The notes below the pieces were generated by a model, which was not told where the DNA came from, searched no databases, and was given only the letters and a program-made list of their open reading frames with translations. From Geomicrobium sp. JCM 19038 (GTDB taxonomy: Bacteria; Bacillota; Bacilli; Bacillales; Marinococcaceae), in assembly GCF_000698125.1 (NCBI RefSeq), contig NZ_BAXA01000006.1, positions 146,913 through 210,912 of the forward strand: a DNA stretch of 64,000 nucleotides. Reading direction: 5' to 3'. Both the position numbers and the translations under genes were made by a program. Within the stretch, counting starts at the first letter, position 1. Every line of letters starts with the position of its first letter. Shown one piece after another: positions 46,436-54,881 of the stretch.

Positions 46436-47146
46436 TCACCTACGTCCATATGAAAATGTTTTGATGGAGCCAATAAAAAACAAACTGAAAAATACGAAAA
46501 GAAAAAGTAAGCTTTGGCCCCAAAGTGCGAAATCCATCGTGAACGCAGCTCGTATCCCACTTAGAAACCATTCAAACGGGTTTAGCACCTGAAGCCACTG
46601 AACAATAGCATGCGCATCACTTAAAGAATAAAATGCACTACTTCCTAGAATCATCGGCAACATAATAAGATTTGTTGTCATGCTTAAATGCCCCTCAGTT
46701 TTCACGATACTCGACACAATAAAACTTAGAAATAAATACATTACAGCAGATACAAATAAGACTGGGAGGGACAATACAATACCCATGATTGAATTGGAAA
46801 CATCACTGATGAATAGACCAATCATCAAAACGAAACTACTTACAGCTACAGCAACTAACGCATTCGCAATCGAAATGCTAAGAATGTATTGATACAAAGG
46901 CATAGGCGTTGCATGGAGTAAATCATATACCCCTCTTCTTCGTTGCGACAATGCTGTGAATGAAAACGTGACAAAAGCATAAAACATCAAACTAACAGCA
47001 ATAATTCCAGCAAGACTATAGCTTAAGTAATTAGGAAAGAAATGAGCAAGCGATAAAAGAGCCGTTATGGGGATTACGATTGACCAAATGACTAAATACA
47101 AGTCTTTCATCGATGATTTCGCTTGCAACAAAAATATAGTACTCAC
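46436..47146 (-). CDS. ABC-2 type transporter permease
   Basis: A 236-residue permease with six helices. FTALSQRRRGVYDLLHATPM is the amphipathic coupling region, and SDAHAIVQWLQVLNPFEWFL precedes the last helix, as in the ABC-2 (DrrB/NodJ) family. It overlaps the ATPase gene by four bases and forms an exporter with it. Substrate unknown. Confidence 0.87.
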   Translation of the reverse strand: MSTIFLLQAKSSMKDLYLVIWSIVIPITALLSLAHFFPNYLSYSLAGIIAVSLMFYAFVTFSFTALSQRRRGVYDLLHATPMPLYQYILSISIANALVAVAVSSFVLMIGLFISDVSNSIMGIVLSLPVLFVSAVMYLFLSFIVSSIVKTEGHLSMTTNLIMLPMILGSSAFYSLSDAHAIVQWLQVLNPFEWFLSGIRAAFTMDFALWGQSLLFLFVFFSLFFIGSIKTFSYGRR

Positions 47147-47865
47147 CTCTCGTCCCCCTCATGATGGTTTACCATATCATATAAGTCTTCCATGGTTTTT
47201 ACTCCATAACGCTTATATAGTTCACATGGGGTTCCGTTCGCCACAAGTTCACCAGCATTTATGAACATTAATCGATCTGCAATGTGATTCACTTCAAGCA
47301 TGTCATGTGAAGCAAATACTACTGTCACATTCTTTTCCTTTAAGTACTCAATTAATTTTCTGATTTTCTTTTGTCCTTTCGGGTCCAGTCCTGCTGATGG
47401 CTCATCTAAAAACACAAGTTTTGGATTGTGTAATGTGGCAAGGGCAATAGCCAAGCGCTTCTGTTGACCAATCGACAATTTAGAAGCAATCACCTTCTTC
47501 ATTTCTTCTAATTGGTACGCTTCGAGCTGTTGTTGAATTTCCGGTTCAGACACTTTCACTCCGTAGATCGAGGCGAATAACTTAACATTTTCCAAAACCG
47601 TGTATCCTTCAAAAAAAGGAGTTGATTGTAATTGGATACCCGTTGCTTTCTTAAAGTCTGAACGCCAATACGTAATCTCACCAGCGTCTACGCGAATCGT
47701 ATCAAGCAGCATTCCAATAATTGTAGATTTTCCTGCACCATTCGGTCCCATTAATGCGATAACCTCTCCTTCCTTAATTTCAAGTGTCACATCCTTCACG
47801 ACTTGACGCTCTCGAAACGCTTTTCTTAAAACGGTAGCCTGAATAAGCACATTCAAATAAGTCAC
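47143..47865 (-). CDS. ABC transporter ATP-binding protein
   Basis: A 240-residue ATPase. Walker A is LMGPNGAGKSTIIGMLL, the signature ASKLSIGQQKRLAIALA (LSIGQ, a common variant), Walker B LVFLDEPSAGLDPKGQKKI and the switch FASHDMLEV. It pairs with the ABC-2 permease. A terminator and a PadR-type operator separate it from the padR gene upstream, so it is probably repressed separately by that PadR protein. Confidence 0.92.
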   Translation of the reverse strand: MTYLNVLIQATVLRKAFRERQVVKDVTLEIKEGEVIALMGPNGAGKSTIIGMLLDTIRVDAGEITYWRSDFKKATGIQLQSTPFFEGYTVLENVKLFASIYGVKVSEPEIQQQLEAYQLEEMKKVIASKLSIGQQKRLAIALATLHNPKLVFLDEPSAGLDPKGQKKIRKLIEYLKEKNVTVVFASHDMLEVNHIADRLMFINAGELVANGTPCELYKRYGVKTMEDLYDMVNHHEGDER

Positions 47866-47885
47866 CTCTTTTGTTCAAATTTGTA

Positions 47886-47901
47886 TATTCAACTTTGACT
47901 A
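47886..47901 (-). promoter_or_regulatory. PadR-type operator upstream of the ABC genes
   Basis: TATTCAACTTTGACTA, a near dyad (TAxTCAA-N2-TTGAxTA), matches the site at the padR promoter at 15 of 16 bases in inverse orientation. Confidence 0.55.
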
Positions 47902-47912
47902 AATGATTATAA

Positions 47913-47939
47913 AATTACTCCCTTAACTTGGGAGCAATT
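47913..47939 (-). terminator. Terminator of padR
   Basis: AATTACTCCC and GGGAGCAATT pair (one G:U in the minus transcript) around TTAACTT, followed by TTATAA, immediately after the padR stop. Confidence 0.75.
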
Positions 47940-47940
47940 T

Positions 47941-48486
47941 CTACGACTCCTTTGATTTCAATAAATCAATCGCTTCTTGGACAAACGCTTGTTGTAACTC
48001 AATCGTTTTATACATGTGGTCAAAGACCAGTCGCGTTAACGGGGATAATGTCCCGCTTGCCGCCTCTTCTTTTGCGTTGAAGCCTATCGTAACGGCAGAA
48101 TATTCTGCGTCCAAGTGTGCCTTCTGGTCATTAAGTGCATCTATCGCTTCGAGCTTATCAATACGATCAACAAACGAAAGACCAGAGTAAAGTTGTGTCG
48201 GATAAGAATTAAACGGCTTCTCTAAACTTTGTCTTATTAACTCTTTTTCATATTCTTGCCCGCGTTTCGTGATCGTATAAATTGCTTTTTGGCGATGACC
48301 CGTATGCTCAATCTTACTCACTTCAATGTAACCGTCCCGCTCCAGTTTATGGATCGCATTATAAATTGACCCAATTAAAATCCCACTCCAACGTTCGGCA
48401 TCCGTTAACTTGAGCATTTCTTTAATGTCATAACCAGACATCGGTTTAATCCCTAACAGCGCAAGAACCATTAACTTTGTCGTCAT
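47941..48486 (-). CDS. PadR-family transcriptional regulator
   Basis: A 181-residue regulator. MVLALLGIKPMSGYDIKEML and SGILIGSIYNAIHKLERDGY, then IYTITKRGQEYEKELIRQSL, form the PadR winged helix, followed by a helical C-terminal domain of about 90 residues (PadR-s1/AphA-like). A dyad at its promoter and another before the ABC genes suggest autorepression and control of the exporter. Confidence 0.92.
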   Translation of the reverse strand: MTTKLMVLALLGIKPMSGYDIKEMLKLTDAERWSGILIGSIYNAIHKLERDGYIEVSKIEHTGHRQKAIYTITKRGQEYEKELIRQSLEKPFNSYPTQLYSGLSFVDRIDKLEAIDALNDQKAHLDAEYSAVTIGFNAKEEAASGTLSPLTRLVFDHMYKTIELQQAFVQEAIDLLKSKES

Positions 48487-48501
48487 ATAATCACCTTTGA
48501 A

Positions 48502-48517
48502 TAGTCAATGTTGAATA
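48502..48517 (-). promoter_or_regulatory. PadR-type operator at the padR promoter
   Basis: TAGTCAATGTTGAATA lies just downstream of the -10. It is the inverse of the ABC-operon site with one base difference. Confidence 0.6.
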
Positions 48518-48522
48518 TTAGC

Positions 48523-48552
48523 AGTATAGGCAACTTTATTATACATTGTCAA
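48523..48552 (-). promoter_or_regulatory. padR sigma-A promoter
   Basis: Minus strand TTGACA (48552-48547), 18 bp, TATACT (48528-48523). Confidence 0.7.
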
Positions 48553-48573
48553 TTGTTTTCTTAGTAATTCAAC

Positions 48574-49143
48574 TTATTTTTCTGCCAACACTGAATAATT
48601 GCGATACCCACTATAAAAGCTGCTAGCAAATAAGATAGCTAGCATTACAGGAGACAACTTCACTAGTACAAATGGAGTTTCAAATAATAACGCATACCAA
48701 AATAATGCACCTTCCATATTCCAAAGCCCATCATGGTAGAAGCCAGAAAGGTCCTTGTAAACCATATAAGAAAGAGCGAAGCACAGCATCCCCATCCAAA
48801 ATGAATAACCCATTAGTCGTTTATAATACTTACCCTTTGATTCACGATCTGAGAAGATTTCATTTTGAATACCTTCTTCTTTTTGCCAATACCGTATTCC
48901 ACTAAGCCAAGATCCCTTTACATAGTTCCAACCGAAATCTTCGTATATTCCTTTGTATTCCTGCAATTTATCTTTTGGTAAATTATCTTGGTAATCAAGT
49001 CGCATAACATACTGCTTCTCAGTTTTGTCGAAAGTATATATGCCAAATCCGCTAACACCTGTACAGTGAAAGCCTTTTTGTAATTGTTCATTCAGCCATT
49101 GCTCTTCTTTTTCAATATTAAAGAACCATTTAACCTTCTTCAT
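48574..49143 (-). CDS. DUF2812 membrane protein
   Basis: An 189-residue protein. The cytoplasmic N-terminal domain has MKKVKWFFNIEKEEQWLNEQ, LQKGFHCTGVSGFGIYTFDK and YEDFGWNYVKGSWLSGIRYW, the hallmark DUF2812 pattern, followed by two membrane helices (about 117-135 and 160-180). The ATG at 49143 lies one base past the PadR stop, with GAAGGAAG upstream. DUF2812 genes are commonly paired with a small PadR regulator, as here. Confidence 0.88.
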   Translation of the reverse strand: MKKVKWFFNIEKEEQWLNEQLQKGFHCTGVSGFGIYTFDKTEKQYVMRLDYQDNLPKDKLQEYKGIYEDFGWNYVKGSWLSGIRYWQKEEGIQNEIFSDRESKGKYYKRLMGYSFWMGMLCFALSYMVYKDLSGFYHDGLWNMEGALFWYALLFETPFVLVKLSPVMLAILFASSFYSGYRNYSVLAEK

Positions 49144-49144
49144 G

Positions 49145-49447
49145 TCATTCACTTCCTTCATACAAGGATAGAATATGCAATAGCCTTTGTTGTTCCAGTT
49201 TCAAAACGGTACTTCCTTCTGCAGTAATTTTATATACTTTTCTCCGACCTGAATTTCCTACTACTTCAATCCAACCATGTTTATTTAAATTTTCAATAGC
49301 ACCATATAATGTACCCGCAGCTAAAATGACAGAACCATTGCTCATTTCTTCTATCTCCTGCATAACAGCATAACCGTGGAATGGTTCACGTAGAGCTAAT
49401 AAAATATAGTGCATGGTTTCAGACAACGGTAATAATTTATGCTTCAT
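49145..49447 (-). CDS. Small PadR-family regulator
   Basis: A 100-residue PadR-type winged helix: MHYILLALREPFHGYAVMQE, AAGTLYGAIENLNKHGWIEV and RRKVYKITAEGSTVLKLEQQ. It is co-transcribed with the DUF2812 gene and probably represses it. Two copies of an AGTTGAACT palindrome lie upstream. Confidence 0.92.
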   Translation of the reverse strand: MKHKLLPLSETMHYILLALREPFHGYAVMQEIEEMSNGSVILAAGTLYGAIENLNKHGWIEVVGNSGRRKVYKITAEGSTVLKLEQQRLLHILSLYEGSE

Positions 49448-49464
49448 ACTCTTAACCTCTATTC

Positions 49465-49512
49465 AGTTCAACTATATAGTCTCACTTAGTAATAACATAA
49501 TACAGTTGAACT
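49465..49512 (-). promoter_or_regulatory. Pair of AGTTGAACT palindromes upstream of the small padR gene
   Basis: AGTTCAACT (49465-49473) and AGTTGAACT (49504-49512) are copies of one 4+1+4 palindrome in opposite orientation. The second extends to CAGTT-G-AACTG. They flank the likely promoter of padR-DUF2812. Confidence 0.5.
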
Positions 49513-49545
49513 GGATAGTCCACAACTTTTTCAGCTCAATTCAAA

Positions 49546-49580
49546 AAAGTCGATTTCCTTCACGCTCTGAAATCGACTTT
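49546..49580 (-). terminator. Terminator of the MazG-like gene
   Basis: AAAGTCGATTTC (49546-49557) pairs with GAAATCGACTTT (49569-49580); T bases follow in the minus direction. Confidence 0.75.
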
Positions 49581-49620
49581 TGTAACCTTCTAAGTCTCAT
49601 TTGCAACTACACAAAATAAG

Positions 49621-49935
49621 TTAAGTAAAACGTTGCTCTAATTTTCTTTGATGTTCTAAAAATACTTTTTCCAATTCTATGTCATACTTATTAGCAATGA
49701 CTGCGACGTTACCCATTAAATCTCCTAATTCTTCAACTAACGCTTGCTTATTCATTTCCGATGATTGTGCTTCTTCGTCTGGTCGATCTCTACCTATTTC
49801 TAGCGCCCTTACCGCCCTTGCAACTTCTCCAGTTTCTTCGGATAAGAAGCCGATTCGCATAAATATATCTAACTCCAGCCATCCTCTTCTTCCATAGAAG
49901 TTATCTACCCATTCTTGAAATGTATCTGCTTTCAT
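49621..49935 (-). CDS. MazG-like nucleotide pyrophosphohydrolase
   Basis: A 104-residue single-domain MazG-fold protein. FLSEETGEVARAVRALEIGR holds the first ExxE pair, and LVEELGDLMGNVAVIANKYD holds the ExxD metal-binding pair. It should hydrolyse non-canonical or excess NTPs to NMP and pyrophosphate. The ATG at 49935 behind AGGTGG is used instead of an upstream GTG. Confidence 0.88.
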   Translation of the reverse strand: MKADTFQEWVDNFYGRRGWLELDIFMRIGFLSEETGEVARAVRALEIGRDRPDEEAQSSEMNKQALVEELGDLMGNVAVIANKYDIELEKVFLEHQRKLEQRFT

Positions 49936-50104
49936 ACTCTTCGCCACCTATGTATAAATGATAAACACCATACTCACACAACATATCGTTTACTATTCAC
50001 TTGCTATACTAAATGGAACAGTCCCAACCCATTTAAAAGAAGCAAAGCAGCTCGCAAGATACTTTTCTTCTTTTATTCCTTTAGATACACGACTGTATAC
50101 ATCC
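49936..50104. other. Intergenic region
   Basis: Short AT-rich spacer without a supported gene. Confidence 0.5.
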
Positions 50105-50185
50105 TCATTTCTTTTTTGATTTACCGAAAATGCCCAATGCAGTTAATAAGGCAACACCGATAGCAACCCAAACACCTATACTCAT
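50105..50185 (-). CDS. Very small single-span membrane peptide
   Basis: A 26-residue ORF, MSIGVWVAIGVALLTALGIF followed by GKSKKK, starts at ATG 50185 with GAGGAG upstream at suitable spacing. It is one hydrophobic helix with a lysine-rich tail, typical of bacterial membrane-acting or regulatory micropeptides. The good ribosome site makes it more likely real than chance. Function unknown. Confidence 0.5.
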   Translation of the reverse strand: MSIGVWVAIGVALLTALGIFGKSKKK

Positions 50186-50487
50186 TTATTTCCGGCTCCT
50201 CGTTTTATTTCAACTTAAACTTCATACTTGAGGGATACAATGTAATCACCCATCGAACAGCGCAACATCATTTGAATTTTTCTTTATTTATAAACCGTTT
50301 AGCCATTTTCGAGCTCACTTTAAGCCTCTGGTTCTCATTGTTTTAGATCCGAAGTAACATGCCTTTAAATTCTTCTTCATTTATTAAAGATTTCCTTTTA
50401 GTAAATGCCATGTCAACATCCATATGAACATTAAAGTACAGCAATATGAAGTAGTTTTTGAGCCCAATACTTACTTGCTTGATGCAA
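50186..50487. other. Spacer with a possible broken short ORF
   Basis: The minus strand 50423-50268 reads MDVDMAFTKRKSLINEEEF, then KGMLLRI, a TAA, and continues in frame as NNENQRLKVSSKMAKRFINK to a second stop. It is protein-like on both sides of the stop, but has no good ribosome site. Confidence 0.3.
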
Positions 50488-50515
50488 AAAAGGCCTTATC
50501 ATCGATAAGACCTTC
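50488..50515 (-). terminator. Terminator of the VOC gene
   Basis: Minus strand AAGGTCTTATC pairs with GATAAGGCCTT (one mismatch) and is followed by TTTTTTGC. Confidence 0.65.
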
Positions 50516-50552
50516 GCTACCACATAGCCACCTCTACTCGCCATTTTATTTT

Positions 50553-50957
50553 CTACGAAGTTGGCGCCATCCATGTTGGCTCGAGCATATTTCCATCTGG
50601 GTCTTGGACTTCTAGACCATACATTTGATCTTCTGGAATTCCGTGATCTAAATGATAGTAATCGCCACCATGTTCTTTTGCCGTTTCAGCAAATTGCTTC
50701 ACAGCTTCAACGCTCTCCATTTCAATGGCAATTAAGGTCCCACTTGTTGTTTGAGTGTCCGCAATGGTTTTATTCTTAAGAAATTGCTTGTAGAAGTCAT
50801 GAGTTAAAATCATAATCCAAAAATGGTCATTCCACATCATCGCACTTGAATGTTCATTGGAGAACAACTCATTCTTTTTAAAGCCAAGTTGTTCATAAAA
50901 ATGTGTTGATTTCTGCAAATCGCGAATTGGGAAATTAACAAACACCCTTGTCATCAC
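50553..50957 (-). CDS. VOC/glyoxalase-family protein
   Basis: A 134-residue protein: MMTRVFVNFPIRDLQKSTHF, then FYEQLGFKKNELFSN, a beta-sheet with MMWNDHFWIMILTH, and the C-terminal EDQMYGLEVQDPDGNMLEPT. These are the two beta-alpha-beta-beta-beta modules of the vicinal oxygen chelate fold. Members include glyoxalases, dioxygenases and bleomycin-type binding proteins; this one has no identified substrate. Confidence 0.88.
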   Translation of the reverse strand: MMTRVFVNFPIRDLQKSTHFYEQLGFKKNELFSNEHSSAMMWNDHFWIMILTHDFYKQFLKNKTIADTQTTSGTLIAIEMESVEAVKQFAETAKEHGGDYYHLDHGIPEDQMYGLEVQDPDGNMLEPTWMAPTS

Positions 50958-51085
50958 AACACCTCACCTTTATAAGTAATAATAGCGTAACCCCTTGGTA
51001 ATTGATTCATACTGCAAATGCTCACCGCTTAATTTTATACTATTAATTCAGACACCTATTATTATAGACTGTATTGCCATTTCGA

Positions 51086-51664
51086 TCACAATCGATTGCG
51101 ATTAATAAATGCAATCGTCTCCTTAAACGCTTCTTTCGCAGATGCTTTATCAAAATACTCAGAATAAGGATCACTAAATCCATGCGTTACTGGATATGTA
51201 ATGGTGATGATTCCTTTTGCCTTTAGCTTGTCCACAAGTGCATCTACAGAAAATGACTTCTCCACATGTGGATAAAATAACAAACATTCTGCTTTAGGTA
51301 TTTGATGAACATAATCGCGTATGCGTGAACCGTAATAACCTATGATTCCGATTACATTATCTTCTTTTCCACAAAGCCAAGCGACCGTTGCCCCTATGCT
51401 AAACCCAATAAGGATAACGTTTCGATTCTCGTCATGAAGATTTCTAATCCGTTTGTTTACAGTGTGCACAGCTTGTTGAAAACCGACATCTTCCATAAAT
51501 GAACGATAGGCTTCATTTTCTTTTTCATAACGAAACGGATGGACTCTTTGCAGAAAATTGATGACTTCTACGTGAAACCCCTCATTACGTAATGCTTCAC
51601 AGTAATCTTTACTATGTGCATTAACGCCATATATCTCATGCAAAATTAGAATGGTTGTTTTCAT
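51086..51664 (-). CDS. Dienelactone-hydrolase-family protein
   Basis: A 192-residue alpha/beta hydrolase. TTILILHEIYGVNAHSKDYC opens the fold, LIGFSIGATVAWLCGKEDN is the nucleophile elbow (here Gly-Phe-Ser, where true dienelactone hydrolases have Cys), and TYPVTHGFSDPYSE supplies the His. It may be an esterase rather than a true dienelactone hydrolase. A VOC gene lies directly upstream on the same strand. Confidence 0.8.
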   Translation of the reverse strand: MKTTILILHEIYGVNAHSKDYCEALRNEGFHVEVINFLQRVHPFRYEKENEAYRSFMEDVGFQQAVHTVNKRIRNLHDENRNVILIGFSIGATVAWLCGKEDNVIGIIGYYGSRIRDYVHQIPKAECLLFYPHVEKSFSVDALVDKLKAKGIITITYPVTHGFSDPYSEYFDKASAKEAFKETIAFINRNRL

Positions 51665-51700
51665 CTTTTCATCCGTTCTTTCATAATCCTCTATGTTTTT

Positions 51701-52105
51701 TCATCCATACGTGCGATTCATTAGCACTACTCTCCAACCATCGGGGTCCTCAATTGTCACTCCTTTTTCCTTCCAATACTCATTTTCTGGCGCCACTTCT
51801 GGGTAGCCCATTTCTACTAGCCGAGAAGCAACCTTTCTAACCTGTTCGTAGTCCTCTATATAAAAGACGAGTAGATTGTCTCGAGTTGGAGCAGGACACG
51901 GGCTTCCGTCACGATGACGGGTGAACTCTAAATGATAATCAGAACTCGGCAACCCGACGATGACACCTTCATATCCACGCTGACCTTTAAAACGTTCAAT
52001 CTCGACGAGTCCTAAACCGTTCACATAGAAATCGATTACCCGCTCGAATTGATCAGTTGGCCTTGCAATTCGTACTTGTGCCGCAACAAAATCATTAAAC
52101 TTCAT
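51701..52105 (-). CDS. VOC-family protein
   Basis: A 134-residue VOC protein: AAQVRIARPTDQFERVIDFY, YVNGLGLVEIERF, YHLEFTRHRDGSPCPAP and KEKGVTIEDPDGWRVVLMNR. The pattern matches uncharacterised glyoxalase/bleomycin-resistance-like proteins. It may be co-transcribed with the dienelactone-hydrolase-like gene. Substrate unknown. Confidence 0.87.
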   Translation of the reverse strand: MKFNDFVAAQVRIARPTDQFERVIDFYVNGLGLVEIERFKGQRGYEGVIVGLPSSDYHLEFTRHRDGSPCPAPTRDNLLVFYIEDYEQVRKVASRLVEMGYPEVAPENEYWKEKGVTIEDPDGWRVVLMNRTYG

Positions 52106-52326
52106 ATGATGTCCCTACTTTCTATCGTATCATTTGCACATTAAGTTTCCTACATATTGAAAGAATCAGCGATCGACATTTGTCTTTTCTTCTCTACTAC
52201 GTTGGTCGTAAAGCATTGGATAAAGAGCAAAGGCTATGCTCACTGAACACGATTTTTGATTTCCTATTATTTCTAAGTTTGGAAACAACCTCATTTACAC
52301 ATGATACACGTAAGGAGGGTTCACAA

Positions 52327-52769
52327 TTGAGCAAAGATCATCAAGTAGAAACTCTAAACAAATTGTTACAAGGCCAACATATGGGGTCGATGCTTACGAA
52401 AGTTACCTTGAGAAGCTGTCACCATCTTCACCACTAAAAGAACCATTTATCGCCATTCAATCTGATTTACGTGACCATGCAAATTTACTTAGCACACGCA
52501 TTTTAGAACTTGAAGGCACACCAAAGAAAAGTGAAGGCATCGTTGGCAAGATGGAACTTTTTATGAGTGAACTGTTCGATCGTCCACACGACGAAAAAGA
52601 GATTGTCAAACATGCCATAAAAGGGGAGAACATTTATGGCAACAAAATGACCGAAAAAATTGCCAGTGAAGAATTAGATGAGCACAATCAACAACTCATC
52701 CACACCATTCTTTCCAAACAGCGTGAGCATGTGGACGAACTAAAAATGACTCTGAATAACATGAACTAA
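52327..52769 (+). pseudogene. DUF2383 four-helix-bundle protein, frameshifted in a G run
   Basis: A TTG at 52327 behind AAGGAGG starts SKDHQVETLNKLLQGQHMG. The raw frame breaks at the G run 52383-52386; with one more G it continues VDAYESYLEKLSPSSPLKEP and then DLRDHANLLSTRILELEGTP, reaching the stop at 52769. The 147-residue protein fits the PA2169/DUF2383 ferritin-like four-helix family of unknown role. Confidence 0.72.
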
Positions 52770-52797
52770 ACGAGGAGTAGCATTTACTTCTCGTTTA
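52768..52797 (-). terminator. Shared hairpin of convergent genes
   Basis: AAACGAGGAGTA and TACTTCTCGTTT pair (one mismatch) around GCATT, between the DUF2383 and adenylyltransferase stops. Confidence 0.6.
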
Positions 52798-53641
52798 GTT
52801 CGTTTAGGTACATCAACATCTTCTGATGTTCTTCTTCAAGGAAAGAGAATTGGTGTATTGCAGCAACATCTTGGGCTAATGCCTTGAACAGTTGACAAGC
52901 AGTGAACAACGCATCCCAAGAAGCTTCAAGATTTGCACTCGCATACGTCTTTTTATACTGCTCCCAATGTGCGATTGGAAGCAATTTATTATAATGTTTC
53001 CCGAACATTCCAGTTGAGACACGATACGAATGTTGACTGCCAACCCACCAGTCAATCATTTGGTGCAGATCCGCTCGAACAATCACTTCATACATTTGCT
53101 TTGCATACGAAAGCTCAGCCCGACAAAGACCTTTTGCGACGTTCTGGATACACCAAAGAAAATTGTTGCAGCAACTAACGTACTCAGCTTCTGAAGGTTC
53201 TTTTACCCAATAACTTTCATCGGATGCCAACGGGATCTCTCGAAATTGAAGGTCTTTATCAAGCAATGGAATCGTTAACGTATCATTCCCATATTGTTCG
53301 AGCATTTTAGCTACAGTAATGAGACGTAAATCAACGCGATTGCCATCCTCAAACAACATCAAATACGCATACGATTCAGTCACATCAAGGTCAATTCCAA
53401 TCGAAAGGTCATTCTCTTCAGGCTGTTGAACCATAATTAGCTCTCCAAAAACACGAATCCATTCCTTGTCTTTGCGAAACGAATCAATGTCAGAAACAAC
53501 ATAGACAATGTCATAATCTTGTAAAGAGTCCGGTCTGACATTCGGATTCGTCCGCGATCCATTCATGTAGACCGCTCGAACACGCTCATCTCGTTTGGCT
53601 ACAGATAAAATTAACTGCATCATTTCGTCACTTGATCGCAT
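52784..53641 (-). CDS. Aminoglycoside 6-adenylyltransferase-like protein (AadK family)
   Basis: A 285-residue nucleotidyltransferase. The N-terminal catalytic motif AVYMNGSRTNPNVRPDSLQD and YDIVYVVSD carries the GS...DxD pattern, and GNRVDLRLITVAKM follows. SEAEYVSCCNNFLWCIQNVA and MYEVIVRADLHQMIDWWVG form the C-terminal domain, as in chromosomal AadK of Bacillus. AadK adenylylates streptomycin; whether this homologue confers resistance is not shown by sequence. Confidence 0.88.
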   Translation of the reverse strand: MRSSDEMMQLILSVAKRDERVRAVYMNGSRTNPNVRPDSLQDYDIVYVVSDIDSFRKDKEWIRVFGELIMVQQPEENDLSIGIDLDVTESYAYLMLFEDGNRVDLRLITVAKMLEQYGNDTLTIPLLDKDLQFREIPLASDESYWVKEPSEAEYVSCCNNFLWCIQNVAKGLCRAELSYAKQMYEVIVRADLHQMIDWWVGSQHSYRVSTGMFGKHYNKLLPIAHWEQYKKTYASANLEASWDALFTACQLFKALAQDVAAIHQFSFLEEEHQKMLMYLNELNEK

Positions 53642-53753
53642 TGGGTTCTCCTTTTAGGGTGAGAATACATAGAAGAAAATATAATGGCACCTATTATAGC
53701 TTAAAGATAACTTTTACATGCGCATCTTTCTAAAATCTCTTCAACACATCCCC

Positions 53754-54788
53754 TCACTTCTCATATGTAAGACATTGATACACTTCACCAATCAAACCTT
53801 CCATTTGATGGACACCTAGTTCACCATTGGTCATAATGACTGCTGCGCGGTTGAATTCAGGATGTAAAAACCCCATACATTGATACCCCTTGCCCCAGCC
53901 CCATGTTACGATTTCTTTCCCTGCTTTAGAGTCTTCAATAAAAACACCGAATCCTGACCATGCTTTTCCAAACTGAGGAGCCAGCATTTCTTTGGCTAGT
54001 TTCTTTGAAAGACCGATTGTGCTCTTGCCGAGTCGGGCATCTAACAATTCTTGCAAGATCTTTGCAAGTGTTATTGAGCTCGCCCATAATCCAGAAGCTG
54101 CAGGATATGGATAAATCGTTTCCGTAAAGCATGTGGCTTGTCCTTGTTTGGAATGTCCCCTTGCCAAATCATCACTAATGTATGCAAGCGACGTTGGCGT
54201 CACATAACGAGCTTGTAACTGAAGAGGCGTAAATACATGGTTGTTTACTACCCGCTCAAATGTTTGTCGCGTTATATCCTCAATGAGAAGCTGAATAATG
54301 CAGTACCCCGCATCTGAATAGTGAAATTCATGTTCTGGCTCAACCTCCACTGTGATCGGCACTGAACAATATGCTGTTTTGCCATTTAAAATGTCAGGCA
54401 TCGTAGGAACTCCAAAACGAGATTCATACGTTTGAAAGCTTTCTTTAGGATCAATGATACCTGCTTGGTGACTAAGCAAATGCCTTAATGTAACGGCTTT
54501 TTTGTTATTAGATGGAATTTTCCAACGAATAAGCTTGTCATTCACCGGTTGATCTAAGTGAAGCAATCCTTGCTCCACTAGTTTTAATACCGTAAGAGCT
54601 GTTACGAATTTACTCACTGAACATGCGTTAAATAATGTGTCTGTTTTTATCTTTCGATGACTACCTGCTTGAACCACTCCGTATTGTCGTGACAGTCGTT
54701 GATTTCCACCGTCAATTGCCGTTACACTCAAACCTTGGATATTGTACTGTTTCATACGTTCAACAATGTATTCATCGCTCAGATTCAT
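53754..54788 (-). CDS. Serine hydrolase, class C beta-lactamase/penicillin-binding-protein-like
   Basis: A 344-residue protein without a signal peptide, so probably cytoplasmic. NACSVSKFVTALTVLKLVEQ has the SxxK nucleophile, EFHYSDAGYCIIQLL the Tyr of the YxN-type motif (YSD here), and EIVTWGWGKGYQC the third motif. DTLFNACSVSK and LLSHQAGIIDPKES match family PF00144 (beta-lactamase-related esterases/peptidases). A true beta-lactamase is unlikely without export; an esterase is more likely. Confidence 0.85.
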   Translation of the reverse strand: MNLSDEYIVERMKQYNIQGLSVTAIDGGNQRLSRQYGVVQAGSHRKIKTDTLFNACSVSKFVTALTVLKLVEQGLLHLDQPVNDKLIRWKIPSNNKKAVTLRHLLSHQAGIIDPKESFQTYESRFGVPTMPDILNGKTAYCSVPITVEVEPEHEFHYSDAGYCIIQLLIEDITRQTFERVVNNHVFTPLQLQARYVTPTSLAYISDDLARGHSKQGQATCFTETIYPYPAASGLWASSITLAKILQELLDARLGKSTIGLSKKLAKEMLAPQFGKAWSGFGVFIEDSKAGKEIVTWGWGKGYQCMGFLHPEFNRAAVIMTNGELGVHQMEGLIGEVYQCLTYEK

Positions 54789-54881
54789 TATTATCACCTA
54801 CTCGATTTTATTTGTGAGAACGATGCAGTCTATAAAAATGAAAGAAACGCATACCTTGTCCTAAGATATACGTTCAATCGC

